NCBI RefSeq assembly: GCF_025452235.1
Contig: NZ_CP104965.1
Coordinates: forward strand, 310,001 to 374,000
From: Devosia neptuniae
GTDB lineage: Bacteria > Pseudomonadota > Alphaproteobacteria > Rhizobiales > Devosiaceae
Direction of reading: 5' to 3'
DNA length: 64,000 nucleotides
Part shown: piece after piece, positions 1-8,207 of the stretch
Position numbering within the stretch: the first letter of the stretch is position 1
Layout: each line of letters begins with the position of its first letter
Notes under the pieces: model-generated
Told to the model about the DNA's origin: nothing
Seen by the model: only the letters and a program-made list of their open reading frames with translations
Databases searched by the model: none
Made by a program: the position numbers and the translations under genes

Positions 1-1537
1 TTTCGCCCGCCTCCAGCACCAGCATCTGGTCTGACATCTCGGCGACTACAGGCAGATCATGCGAGATAAAGAGATAGGCCGTATTGTGCTCGCGCTGCAG
101 CCGCTTCATCTGTTTGAGCACTTGAGCCTGAACCGTGACATCGAGCGCCGATGTCACCTCATCGCACAATACCAGGTCCGGCTTGCAAGCGAACGCTCGT
201 GCGATGGCCACACGTTGCTGCTGGCCGCCCGATAGCTGCCGTGGCGAGCGGGTGAGCAAGCCTGCATCGAGGTCGAGTTCTTCGAGCAACTGCACCACCC
301 GGTCACGACTGGCAGCGCGCGTCATGCCAAAGAAAATCTGCAGCGGCCGGGCGATAATCTGCTCCACGCTATGCTGGGGATTGAGCGAGGATGCGGGATC
401 CTGGAAGATGAGCTGAACGCGCCGGCGCAATTCACGGCCGCGACCATTGACGAGGCCCGAAAGAGGCTGGCCATCGAAGATGATCTTGCCACCATTGCCG
501 TGCACCAGACCGGCAACCAGGCTGGCAAGCGTGGACTTGCCGCTGCCCGATTCACCGACGACGCCCAAGGTCGAGCCGGCAGGTATGGACAATGAAATGT
601 CCTTGAGGGTGTGACGGGCAGGCGGCGCCTGGAAGAATCGCGAAATCAGCCGCGAGCGTTTGCCGCCATAGCTGAAATCGAGGTCGCGAATGCTCAAGAT
701 CGGCGGCGCCGTGGCCAGTCGGACCGGCTCGGCGCGTGAGTTTGTCCGCAGCTTGGGGATCGCCGCGATGAGCGTTCTGGCATATTCGGTCCTGGGTGCG
801 GTGAAGACCTCCCTGGTCGGGCCATCCTCCAGCACCTTGCCATGCTGCATGACGAGGACCCGGTCGCACATGCGGGCGACGACGTTCAGGTCGTGGCTCA
901 CATAGATCAGCGTGGTATTGGTACGCTTCTGCAAGCGGCTGACCAGATCGAGCACCTGCGTCTCCACGGTCTTGTCGAGGGCTGTGGTCGGCTCATCGAG
1001 GACGATCAGCTCCGGTTCGGCCACCAGCGCCGCGGCAATGACGACCCGCTGGCGCTGGCCGCCGGACAGCTGGTGGGGGTAGCGCGCGAAGATCGCCGAA
1101 GGATCGGGCAGTTCCATGCTGGCCAGAAGCTCGATCGCCTTCTGCCTGGGCGAAACGCCGCCGGCCGCGTTGTGTGTCCGGATCAACTCGACCAGGTGCT
1201 GCCCGATAGTGCGATGCGGGGTTAGCGCGGAAAGTGGGTTCTGTGGCACCATGGCAGCGTGGCCGCCGCGGTACCGGTGTAACGCTTCCCCGGTGAGCGC
1301 AAAGACGTCGGTCCCGCCCACCATGAGGGCGCCACCCGCAATGCGCGCACCAGGCCGTGTATAGGCAAGAAAGGCGCGGGCCAGCGATGACTTGCCGCAA
1401 CCGCTTTCACCAACGATGCCGAGCGTCTCGCCCTTCCCGATGGAAAAGCTGATATTATCGATGGCGGCCAGTTCGGCTTGCGGGCCGGTCTTGTAGACAA
1501 GTTTGAGATTGCGAACATCAATATGGGGCGCGGTCAT
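1..1537 (-). CDS. ABC transporter ATP-binding protein, two ATPase domains in one chain (dipeptide type), 3' end outside window
   Basis: This should energise the importer encoded by the next three genes; it hydrolyses ATP on the cytoplasmic face of the permeases. The frame is open from the ATG at 1537 to the window edge (about 512 codons), so the C-terminus is missing. Two complete nucleotide-binding units are visible. The first has Walker A GESGCGKSS near residue 40 and signature QLSGGQRQRV near 154. The second has Walker A GESGSGKST near 330, signature QLSGGQQQRV near 430, then LCDEVTSALD and a switch SHD. This is the DppD-DppF fusion form common in rhizobia. The start lies 2 bp past the stop of the upstream permease, so the four transporter genes form one operon. 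Confidence 0.93.
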   Translation of the reverse strand, partial: MTAPHIDVRNLKLVYKTGPQAELAAIDNISFSIGKGETLGIVGESGCGKSSLARAFLAYTRPGARIAGGALMVGGTDVFALTGEALHRYRGGHAAMVPQNPLSALTPHRTIGQHLVELIRTHNAAGGVSPRQKAIELLASMELPDPSAIFARYPHQLSGGQRQRVVIAAALVAEPELIVLDEPTTALDKTVETQVLDLVSRLQKRTNTTLIYVSHDLNVVARMCDRVLVMQHGKVLEDGPTREVFTAPRTEYARTLIAAIPKLRTNSRAEPVRLATAPPILSIRDLDFSYGGKRSRLISRFFQAPPARHTLKDISLSIPAGSTLGVVGESGSGKSTLASLVAGLVHGNGGKIIFDGQPLSGLVNGRGRELRRRVQLIFQDPASSLNPQHSVEQIIARPLQIFFGMTRAASRDRVVQLLEELDLDAGLLTRSPRQLSGGQQQRVAIARAFACKPDLVLCDEVTSALDVTVQAQVLKQMKRLQREHNTAYLFISHDLPVVAEMSDQMLVLEAGE

Positions 1538-1538
1538 C

Positions 1539-2423
1539 TCAGCCAAGCTCCGCTGTGGTGATACCGAAGGCGCGCGAAAGGCCGTCGACCATGAAATTGA
1601 CGCCGATGATCAGGCTGGAGAGCATGATGGCGGGCAGCAGCAGAAACCATGGATCGGTGAAGATGACGCCCATGGCTTCCTGCACCATCAGCCCCCAATC
1701 GGGCGTGGGCTGGCTGATGCCCAGGCCCAGGAACGAGAGTGCGCTGATGCGAAGCACTGCCGAGGAGACCCGGACTGCCAATTCCACGCCAAGCAGGCCG
1801 ATCAGGTTGGGCAGAATTTCACGCAGCATGACGGCCAGGCGCGTTTCGCCCCGCAATTCGGCCGAGCGCACGAAGTCGAGCGTCGACAGAGTGATGGTCT
1901 TGGCGCGGATAACGCGGACCACGCCCCAGGTATAGACCACGGCCACGACGGGGATCAGCGCACCGGGTCCGGTGCCCAGCGCCAGAATGAGAATGGCAAT
2001 CAGGATCAAATCGGGAATCGCCATCATCGCATCGACGATGCGCATGATGATCTCGTCCGTCCGACCACCAACATAACCAGCTATGACGCCGAGCGCGGTC
2101 CCAACCACCACGGCCATGGCGACGCCAAGAAAGGAAACCATCAAGGCGATGCGACCACCAGCGATGATGCGGCTGAAATAGTCACGCCCGATCTGGTCCG
2201 TTCCCATAAAGAACTCCCAGGAGGGGTGTTGCAACGGGGCGCCGACCAGGGCGCTGGTGTCATAGGGCGCCAATAGGGGTGCGAGGAGTGCCAGCAGCAG
2301 GTGGGCGACCACGAGGATGACCCCGATCAATGTCGCGGGCTCGGACAGGGCGCGCCGTAGGCGCCGCGACCGCAGAAAGCCGGGCAAAGGGCGAAGGGGC
2401 GTTGAAACCGGGATATCAGCCAT
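1539..2423 (-). CDS. ABC transporter permease, DppC/OppC type
   Basis: Inner-membrane permease of 294 residues, the usual DppC length. An N-terminal membrane segment at about residues 30-52 is followed by the family hallmark GTDQIGRDYFSRII near residue 80, then five further hydrophobic segments of the binding-protein-dependent transport domain. It overlaps the end of the upstream permease gene by 8 bp, which indicates translational coupling. Family membership is clear. The substrate is not readable from sequence; because the operon sits beside phnA and phnY and carries the same upstream dyad, I infer a phosphonate or phosphonopeptide rather than ordinary dipeptides. Confidence 0.93.
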   Translation of the reverse strand: MADIPVSTPLRPLPGFLRSRRLRRALSEPATLIGVILVVAHLLLALLAPLLAPYDTSALVGAPLQHPSWEFFMGTDQIGRDYFSRIIAGGRIALMVSFLGVAMAVVVGTALGVIAGYVGGRTDEIIMRIVDAMMAIPDLILIAILILALGTGPGALIPVVAVVYTWGVVRVIRAKTITLSTLDFVRSAELRGETRLAVMLREILPNLIGLLGVELAVRVSSAVLRISALSFLGLGISQPTPDWGLMVQEAMGVIFTDPWFLLLPAIMLSSLIIGVNFMVDGLSRAFGITTAELG

Positions 2424-3393
2424 TTTGAGGCCTCGTGCGAACGCGGGGATCGAGAGCGAGGATGGCGAGGTCCGCCAGCAGGTTGGCGACGATCACCGCC
2501 AGGGCGGCGAGGAAGGCGATGGCCTGGATGGTGGGGATTTCCCGCTGCGAAAGGGCACGCAGCAACTCGCCGCCGGCGCCCGGATACTTGAACACCGCCT
2601 CCACCACGACCGATCCGGACAGCAGGCCGGCAACAAAGGTGGCCGTGCCATTGAGCATCGGAATCAACGCGGCCGGCAGGGCGTGAACAAGGCTAATGCG
2701 CCAGGTGGGGATACCGGCCAGCCGGGCGCGCTCGACATAGTCGCTGTTCAGCGCCTCCACCATGCCGGCGCGAAGCAACCGGAACTGATAGGCGACGCCG
2801 TGAACGCAAAGCGCCAGGACCGGAAGAATGGAAGCCGCGAGGATAGTCAGCTTGGGGGCGTTGGTGGGCGCCAGGATCACCGCCGGGGCCAGGCCGAGCC
2901 AGACCGCGAAGACGATGACAAAGAGGTTGCTGACCACGAAGTCGGGCATGGAATAGGTGAACAGCGTCGTCGCGCTGATGGTCGTGTCGAGGCGTCCGCC
3001 GGGTTTAAGGCTGGCCAGCGTGCCCAGCGAGATCACCATGGCCAGCATGACGACGAGCGCGACACCGGCCAGGATGGCGGAGTTGACCATGGGATGAAAG
3101 ATTCGCGCCGCCACCGGCTCGTGCTTGATGATCGTGGTGCCGAAATCGAAGGTCATCAGCCGGGTCCATACTTCGAAGAAGCGGACCGGGATGGGACGAT
3201 CAAGTCCCAGCTCGCTGCGCATCTCATCGAGCTGGGCCGGGCTATAGAACTGCAGCTCTTCTGCCGGAATGGTGGCTGTCAGCGCGTCGCCCGGCAGCAC
3301 CTCCGTTCCCAGGAACACGATCAAAGCCGTAACGCTGAGAATGAAAAACGCCATCAGCAGGCGCCGCCCGGTCATTGCTAATATCTGTGACAT
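2416..3393 (-). CDS. ABC transporter permease, DppB/OppB type
   Basis: Inner-membrane permease of 325 residues, matching DppB length. It begins with one membrane helix (residues 10-30), then a periplasmic stretch containing LGLDRPIPVRFFEVW, typical of DppB, followed by five helices of the transport domain. It pairs with the DppC-type permease to form the channel. It starts 54 bp after the binding-protein stop, with a GC-rich hairpin between them that probably lowers expression of permeases relative to the binding protein. Substrate is inferred from context only. Confidence 0.93.
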   Translation of the reverse strand: MSQILAMTGRRLLMAFFILSVTALIVFLGTEVLPGDALTATIPAEELQFYSPAQLDEMRSELGLDRPIPVRFFEVWTRLMTFDFGTTIIKHEPVAARIFHPMVNSAILAGVALVVMLAMVISLGTLASLKPGGRLDTTISATTLFTYSMPDFVVSNLFVIVFAVWLGLAPAVILAPTNAPKLTILAASILPVLALCVHGVAYQFRLLRAGMVEALNSDYVERARLAGIPTWRISLVHALPAALIPMLNGTATFVAGLLSGSVVVEAVFKYPGAGGELLRALSQREIPTIQAIAFLAALAVIVANLLADLAILALDPRVRTRPQNG

Positions 3394-3414
3394 AGCGCGA
3401 TCCTGGATGTGGAA

Positions 3415-3435
3415 AGGGGCGCGTGACGCGCCCCT
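3415..3435 (-). terminator. Intercistronic hairpin between binding-protein and permease genes
   Basis: A perfect 9-bp GC stem (AGGGGCGCG / CGCGCCCCT) closes a 3-nt loop just after the binding-protein stop codon. Only three T follow on the minus strand, so it is more likely an mRNA-stabilising or partial-termination hairpin, as seen after other ABC binding-protein genes, than a full terminator. Confidence 0.6.
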
Positions 3436-3446
3436 CGGTTCAGGTC

Positions 3447-5096
3447 TTAGGATTCGATCCAGACGTCATCAAACCGGCTCGACCAGTTCTGCGAGTGCGA
3501 TTTCAGGTTCTTCACGGTCGGGGCATGCGCCAACATGTTGCGGCGGCCGCCCAGCACAATGGCAGGGGTATCCGACTGGATGATCCGCTGCAGCTCCTGA
3601 TATATTCCCAGGCGTTTTTCCGCGCTCGGCTCGGCGATCGTTTCGGCATAGAGCTTGGCAAATGCATCCGCGCTCTCGCCTGTCCAGGCACCCTTTTCCT
3701 GCTCGTTTGCCACCATGCGTCCAAGATTGATCGCCGCGTTGCGTGGCCCCACCACACCAGCCGAAGGACGTCCGTAAGGCTCGTTGACCGACTTTACGTA
3801 GGCGTCAAAACCGTCGGTCGGCATTTCACGGATTTCCATGTTGATCCCCCCCTTTTTCAGCGATTCAACCACGATCGCCATGATGCGGGGCATTTCCGGG
3901 AACGAGGGTGAGAACACGACAGGCGGCAGGTCGATGCCGTTTGCATAGCCGGCCTCGGCCAACAGCTTCTTTGCGGCCTCGACATCATACGCCTTGTCGC
4001 GTGCCAGGAACTCTGCATTGAGCCCTGACATCTGGGTATCGTTTCCGACCCAAGTGCCCGGATCATTGTAGACGATGCTGTTGATCGCTTCGCGGTCGAT
4101 GCTCAGGCTCACGGCGAGGCGAACGCGCGGATCATTCCAGGCGATATCAAGGTTCTTGGGCAGAGCGATCAGGAACTGGTCGCCGCCGGCAGATTTGTGG
4201 ATGATGCCGCCGTCGGTCTCATACTGCCCAGCAGTGGTCGGATCGATATTGAAAACGGCATTGAACTGTCCCGAGCGGAAGCCGTTGATCGCGGTCTGGG
4301 AATTGACCACATAACCTTCGAGTTCATCGAGGAATGGCCGTCCGGTCAGCCAGTAGTTCTCATTTCGAACCGCCTTGAAGCCGCGGCGATTGTCGACCTC
4401 AACCAGCTTGAACGGGCCCGTGCCGATGCCATCCGTGAAAATGACCTCCGGCTCGGCTGCCGGCACGACCACCAGACGATATTCCGCCAGGGCATAGGGC
4501 CATTCGGCGTAAGGCGCATTCAGAGTGAACCGGACGGCATAAGGGCCCTGCGCCTCAATCTTTTCGAACCACTTGGTAATAAAGCCACTGCCCTTCTGCG
4601 CAATATGCGCATTGAAAGAGGCAACCACGTCATCCGACGTCATTTCCTTGCCGTTGTGGAACAGCACGCCTTCGCGCAGCTTGAAATCCCACACCTTGAG
4701 CGTTTCATCGGTCGCAGCCCAGCTTTCAGCCAGTTCACCTTGCAGGTTATAGTCGTGATCGACCCATACCAAGCTGTTCCAGACCGAGCGCGTCAGCAGA
4801 TCGATCCAGTAATAGGGATGCTTGCCATTGTCGGAGGTGCCGACGGCCCAATTGGGATAGGTCTGAGCGTAGACCAGCTTGCCGCCCGTCTTCGGCACGG
4901 CGCCGTCAGGCAGCGCGGCCCAGCCTGGAAGCGCTCCATCCTGCGCGAACGCAAAACTTCCGAGCATTGACTGCAAGCCGAGCGTGGACGCGCCGAACCC
5001 TAGCAGTCTCAAAAAATCTCTTTTGGAAATCGTTGTCACGTCGTGCTCCAGTTTCTGCCGCGACAGCGCGGCGAGCCATCCCAAACTTTCACTCAT
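3447..5096 (-). CDS. ABC transporter substrate-binding protein, family 5 (peptide/nickel/opine type), Tat-like signal
   Basis: Periplasmic solute receptor of the SBP_bac_5 family, 549 residues, normal for the family. The N-region ends in SKRDFLRLLGFG followed by a hydrophobic stretch and SFAFAQ, a twin-arginine-like signal with KR in place of RR. The mature part has family features such as LREGVLFHNGKEMTSDDV. The ATG at 5096 gives the long n-region common in rhizobial family-5 receptors; a GTG at 5039 with GGAG six bases upstream is a real alternative. An ATAG-N7-CTAT dyad lies about 100 bp upstream of the ATG. It heads the importer operon next to phnY/phnA, so I infer phosphonate or phosphonopeptide binding. 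Confidence 0.9.
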   Translation of the reverse strand: MSESLGWLAALSRQKLEHDVTTISKRDFLRLLGFGASTLGLQSMLGSFAFAQDGALPGWAALPDGAVPKTGGKLVYAQTYPNWAVGTSDNGKHPYYWIDLLTRSVWNSLVWVDHDYNLQGELAESWAATDETLKVWDFKLREGVLFHNGKEMTSDDVVASFNAHIAQKGSGFITKWFEKIEAQGPYAVRFTLNAPYAEWPYALAEYRLVVVPAAEPEVIFTDGIGTGPFKLVEVDNRRGFKAVRNENYWLTGRPFLDELEGYVVNSQTAINGFRSGQFNAVFNIDPTTAGQYETDGGIIHKSAGGDQFLIALPKNLDIAWNDPRVRLAVSLSIDREAINSIVYNDPGTWVGNDTQMSGLNAEFLARDKAYDVEAAKKLLAEAGYANGIDLPPVVFSPSFPEMPRIMAIVVESLKKGGINMEIREMPTDGFDAYVKSVNEPYGRPSAGVVGPRNAAINLGRMVANEQEKGAWTGESADAFAKLYAETIAEPSAEKRLGIYQELQRIIQSDTPAIVLGGRRNMLAHAPTVKNLKSHSQNWSSRFDDVWIES

Positions 5097-5199
5097 GCGA
5101 CCTGATCTCGACGTCTTTTACGGCGACGTATGCCAGGAGCGATAAGGCAGGCTCGCACCGCACTACGTTCCGGTCCAATCTCATCTATCTATGGAGCGT

Positions 5200-5214
5200 A
5201 TAGATCAAATCTAT
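5200..5214. promoter_or_regulatory. LysR-type box ATAG-N7-CTAT upstream of the importer operon
   Basis: Perfect 4+4 dyad with spacer ATCAAAT, fitting the T-N11-A pattern of LysR sites. It lies 104 bp upstream of the binding-protein ATG. The same dyad occurs upstream of phnA, the Na/Pi carrier and the lysR/alcohol-dehydrogenase pair. Confidence 0.7.
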
Positions 5215-5328
5215 CGATCGGCGAGTTACATTGATCAAATGACAGTTTTGCGACATTACTCGAGCGGGCGCAGGCATGGAAGATAATGCGGCACCCGGTG
5301 CAGCAACTTAGGCGCTGAGCGCCGGATG

Positions 5329-5360
5329 GCCACTGCGGCGAGAAACTCAGCCGCAGTGGC
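5329..5360 (-). terminator. Hairpin just downstream of phnY
   Basis: A perfect 11-bp stem (GCCACTGCGGC / GCCGCAGTGGC) with a 10-nt loop begins 6 bp after the phnY stop. There is no T-run after it on the minus strand, so it may be a processing or Rho-assisted end. It separates the phnA-phnY unit from the importer operon, consistent with the importer having its own upstream box. Confidence 0.6.
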
Positions 5361-5366
5361 AACAGA

Positions 5367-6821
5367 TCACCACGGCAGGGAGAAGGTCTTGACGTTGGTG
5401 TAGCTCTTCATCGCGTCGATGACGCCTTCCTTATAGCCGTTCCCCGAATCCTTGATGCCGCCGAAAGGGCTCATCTCGATGCGGTAGCCCGGAACTTCCC
5501 AGATGTTTACCGTGCCAACTTCGAGCCCGGCGATGTATTTCTGCATGCGCCGGAAATCGTTGGTACAGACGCCCGAGGACAGCCCGAAGGCGGTCGAGTT
5601 TGACAGCGCGATGAGTTCATCGTCATCGTCCGGCGCGCGGATGATCGGGATGATCGGACCGAAGGTCTCTTCCATAACCAGCTCGGAGCCGTGCGGCACG
5701 TGATCGACCACGATGGGGGGCAATAGCGCACCACGACGGCCCGGGTGGTAGAGGATTTCGGCGCCCTGCTCTGCGGCGATATGGACACGGTCTTCAAAGA
5801 GCCTGGCCGCGCGCTCGCTGACGACAGTCCCCAGGTCCGTCGAGCGATCCATCGGGTCACCGAACCGCAATTTCTTGGCGCGTTCCAGCACTAGGGGGAC
5901 AAACCGGTCTGCCACGCGCTCCTGCACCAGGATGCGCTTGACCGCGGTGCAGCGTTGGCCGGAGTTCTTGGTGGCGCCGGCAACAGCCAGATCCGCAGCG
6001 CGCGCCAGATCGTCGTCAGACAAATCGTTGAGAATAATCAGCGGGTCGTTGCCGCCCAGCTCAAGAACCTGGCGCTTGTAGCCGGCCTTGGACGCAATCA
6101 ACTTGCCCACCGGCACACCACCGGTGAAGGTGATGAGATCGATGTCCGGGTTGGTGATCATCTCGTCGCCGATATCCGTCGGCCAGCCGGTGACCACCGA
6201 TAGCATCTCCGGCGGCAGTCCCGCCTCATAGAGAATATCCGCCAGGATCAGCGCGGTCATTGGGGTCAGCTCGGTCGGCTTGAGCACGACGCAATTGTTG
6301 GTTGCGATGGCCGGCGCCACCTTGTGCGACACCATGTTGAGGGGGTGGTTGAACGGAGTGATCGCCGAGATGGCCTTCAGCGGCTCGCGGGTTGTGAATA
6401 TCTTGCGCGCCTTGCCGTGCGGAGTGAGGTCGCAGGAAAAGATCTGCCCGTCATCATGGATGCACATCTGTCCGGTCAGGGTGAAGACGTCAAAGGCGCG
6501 GCCGACTTCATAGAGCGAATCCAGCTTGGAAATGCCCAGCTCCAGCGTGATGAGGTCGGAGATCTCCTCTTTGCGCGCGTTCAGCGCGTCGGCGGTCTTG
6601 AGCAGGATCAGCTGCCGCTCGTAGCGGGTCAGCTTGGGCTTGTAAGCTGCCGCGATCTTAAAGGCACGCCGCGCGTGTTCGGCTCCACCCGCCGGAACAG
6701 TGCCAATGACACTGTTGTCCCAAGGGTAATAAACTTTGACAACGCCTTCGGCATCGACCTTTTGGCCGGCAATCCGCATCGGCTCGTGCCGTACCGCCAT
6801 CTTCTTTTCTACCACGTTCAT
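5367..6821 (-). CDS. phnY: Phosphonoacetaldehyde dehydrogenase
   Basis: NAD-dependent aldehyde dehydrogenase, 484 residues, oxidising phosphonoacetaldehyde to phosphonoacetate in the cytoplasm. The ALDH core is intact: LELGGNDP holds the general-base Glu, [10 protein letters not shown] the catalytic Cys, and [10 protein letters not shown] the conserved C-terminal motif. The opening PMRIAGQKV and the pairing with PhnA follow the PhnY subfamily known from Sinorhizobium meliloti. It begins 11 bp downstream of phnA, so the two are co-transcribed. In the known pathway phosphonoacetaldehyde comes from 2-aminoethylphosphonate by the PhnW transaminase; no phnW is in this window, so either it lies beyond the left edge or the alcohol dehydrogenase at 10930 supplies the aldehyde. 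Confidence 0.93.
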   Translation of the reverse strand: MNVVEKKMAVRHEPMRIAGQKVDAEGVVKVYYPWDNSVIGTVPAGGAEHARRAFKIAAAYKPKLTRYERQLILLKTADALNARKEEISDLITLELGISKLDSLYEVGRAFDVFTLTGQMCIHDDGQIFSCDLTPHGKARKIFTTREPLKAISAITPFNHPLNMVSHKVAPAIATNNCVVLKPTELTPMTALILADILYEAGLPPEMLSVVTGWPTDIGDEMITNPDIDLITFTGGVPVGKLIASKAGYKRQVLELGGNDPLIILNDLSDDDLARAADLAVAGATKNSGQRCTAVKRILVQERVADRFVPLVLERAKKLRFGDPMDRSTDLGTVVSERAARLFEDRVHIAAEQGAEILYHPGRRGALLPPIVVDHVPHGSELVMEETFGPIIPIIRAPDDDDELIALSNSTAFGLSSGVCTNDFRRMQKYIAGLEVGTVNIWEVPGYRIEMSPFGGIKDSGNGYKEGVIDAMKSYTNVKTFSLPW

Positions 6822-6832
6822 GATGGCCGCCC

Positions 6833-8095
6833 CTAATTTGCGGGCTGCGCGGCAGCCAGTGTCGCGTAGTAGAACGCATCGAAATTGCGCAAGGCCGGCG
6901 CCTCGGGTTGGTCGGGCAGTACGCGGTTGGTGATGAACGGCACTGCCTGTTCGGTGAGCCCGCCATGCGAGCGCAACGGCTCGTTGAGCGCCGCCAGGTC
7001 GTGGCGGTGTTCACTGGTGCCGATGGTCTTGTTCTCGCCCGAGATCATCACGATGTCCCCGATCCGGTCCTCCGGCAGTTCGAACCGGCGGCAGGCCTCT
7101 TCGCGATCGACCACCAGGATCATGTCTTCGACGCCCTGCAACCGGGCGATGATATCGGCGCGGTCAGCGCCCTTGGGCAGGTAGGCAGTGGCGAACGAGC
7201 CCAGCGCCCCGTGGTGCACCACATAGGGGTCGGTAATCGGCAGAATGACCCGGGCCGCGTCCTTGCCCAGCCACTCGTCGAGCAGGTCCTGCACATAGAC
7301 CACATTGGGCGAACCGTCCGCATGGTGCTTGGGCTTCATGCCATGATCGGCGGTCACTACGATGGTGGCGCCCAGCGCGTCCAGCTCCGCCAGGTAGCGG
7401 TCGAACATCTCGTAGAAGTCGTTGGCCTGCTTCACCCCTGGTGCGTATTTGTGCTGCACATAATCGGTGGTGGTAAGATACATGACGTCGGGACGCCATT
7501 CTCTGAGCAGCTTCACCCCCGCCGCAAACACGAATTCCGACAATTCGGCCGAATAAACTTCCGGCACCGGCCGGCCCAGCCATTTGGAAGCGTTGTCGAT
7601 GCCGTGCTGCGCCATTATGGTGGTGTCGGATTTTTCCGACGAAAAGCAGATCGCCCGATCTTCGTTAAAGTGCAGTCCGTGGCCGAGCAGCGAGCGCAGC
7701 TTGTCCTTGGCCGTCACCACGGCCACCCTGGCGCCAGCGTCGTAGAACGCCTGGAACACTGTCGGCGCCCGCAGGAACTTGGGGTCATTCATCATCACCT
7801 CTTCACCCGTCTCCGGGTTGTAGAGGTAGTTGCCGCAAATGCCGTGCACGGCCGGCGGCCGCCCGGTCGCAATCGACATATTATTGGGGTTGGTAAAGCT
7901 GGGAATGACGCTGAATGCGGTCCGCACCGTACCCTTGGCCTTGATCCGCTCCAGCGCCGGCATCAATCCGGCCTTGATCGCCTCGTCCAGATAGGCCGGC
8001 TCACAGCCGTCCAGGCAGATAGCAATTGCCGGCACGCGCGGCCAAGGATAACTGCGTCCGTTCGCATTCACCGCAATTGGGGACATCTGGTTCAT
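6833..8095 (-). CDS. phnA: Phosphonoacetate hydrolase
   Basis: Zinc-dependent C-P bond hydrolase of the alkaline phosphatase/NPP superfamily, converting phosphonoacetate to acetate and phosphate. At 420 residues it has the expected length, and the residues I count correspond exactly to the published S. meliloti PhnA metal site: Asp29 in CLDG, nucleophile Thr68 in SFTNPNN, Asp211 and His215 in TTDYVQH, Asp250-His251 in TADHG, with the last His in RSHGG. The numbering match supports the ATG at 8095. It heads the phnA-phnY unit and has an ATAG-N7-CTAT dyad about 95 bp upstream. Activity needs no phosphate starvation in known systems, which fits control by the LysR protein rather than PhoB. Confidence 0.96.
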   Translation of the reverse strand: MNQMSPIAVNANGRSYPWPRVPAIAICLDGCEPAYLDEAIKAGLMPALERIKAKGTVRTAFSVIPSFTNPNNMSIATGRPPAVHGICGNYLYNPETGEEVMMNDPKFLRAPTVFQAFYDAGARVAVVTAKDKLRSLLGHGLHFNEDRAICFSSEKSDTTIMAQHGIDNASKWLGRPVPEVYSAELSEFVFAAGVKLLREWRPDVMYLTTTDYVQHKYAPGVKQANDFYEMFDRYLAELDALGATIVVTADHGMKPKHHADGSPNVVYVQDLLDEWLGKDAARVILPITDPYVVHHGALGSFATAYLPKGADRADIIARLQGVEDMILVVDREEACRRFELPEDRIGDIVMISGENKTIGTSEHRHDLAALNEPLRSHGGLTEQAVPFITNRVLPDQPEAPALRNFDAFYYATLAAAQPAN

Positions 8096-8189
8096 AGGGT
8101 TTCCTTGGCCTGGTATTGTGTTGCTTCGGTTCCCAAACTGTTTGAACCCAGCGGCTCCATTTGGAAAATCGCATTTCTGAATTGAACCT

Positions 8190-8204
8190 ATAGGCCAAAG
8201 CTAT
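8190..8204. promoter_or_regulatory. LysR-type box ATAG-N7-CTAT upstream of phnA
   Basis: Dyad with spacer GCCAAAG; both arms extend to CTATAG, making a longer symmetric site. It lies between the Na/Pi carrier stop (8208) and the phnA ATG (8095), where it would act on phnA-phnY. Confidence 0.72.
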
Positions 8205-8207
8205 AGC

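Noticed and set aside
1503..3381. Long plus-strand frames opposite the two permease genes
   Set aside because: Composition is dominated by Asp, His, Gln and Gly, the typical shadow of membrane-protein codons.
5018..5039. GTG at 5039 as sole start of the binding protein
   Set aside because: It has a better ribosome-binding site, but the ATG at 5096 keeps the family-like N-region and places the LysR dyad at the same distance as in the other units; kept only as alternative.
6908..8185. A 425-codon plus-strand frame opposite phnA
   Set aside because: phnA is certain by its metal-site residues; the antisense product is His/Arg/Val-rich and lacks a plausible start.
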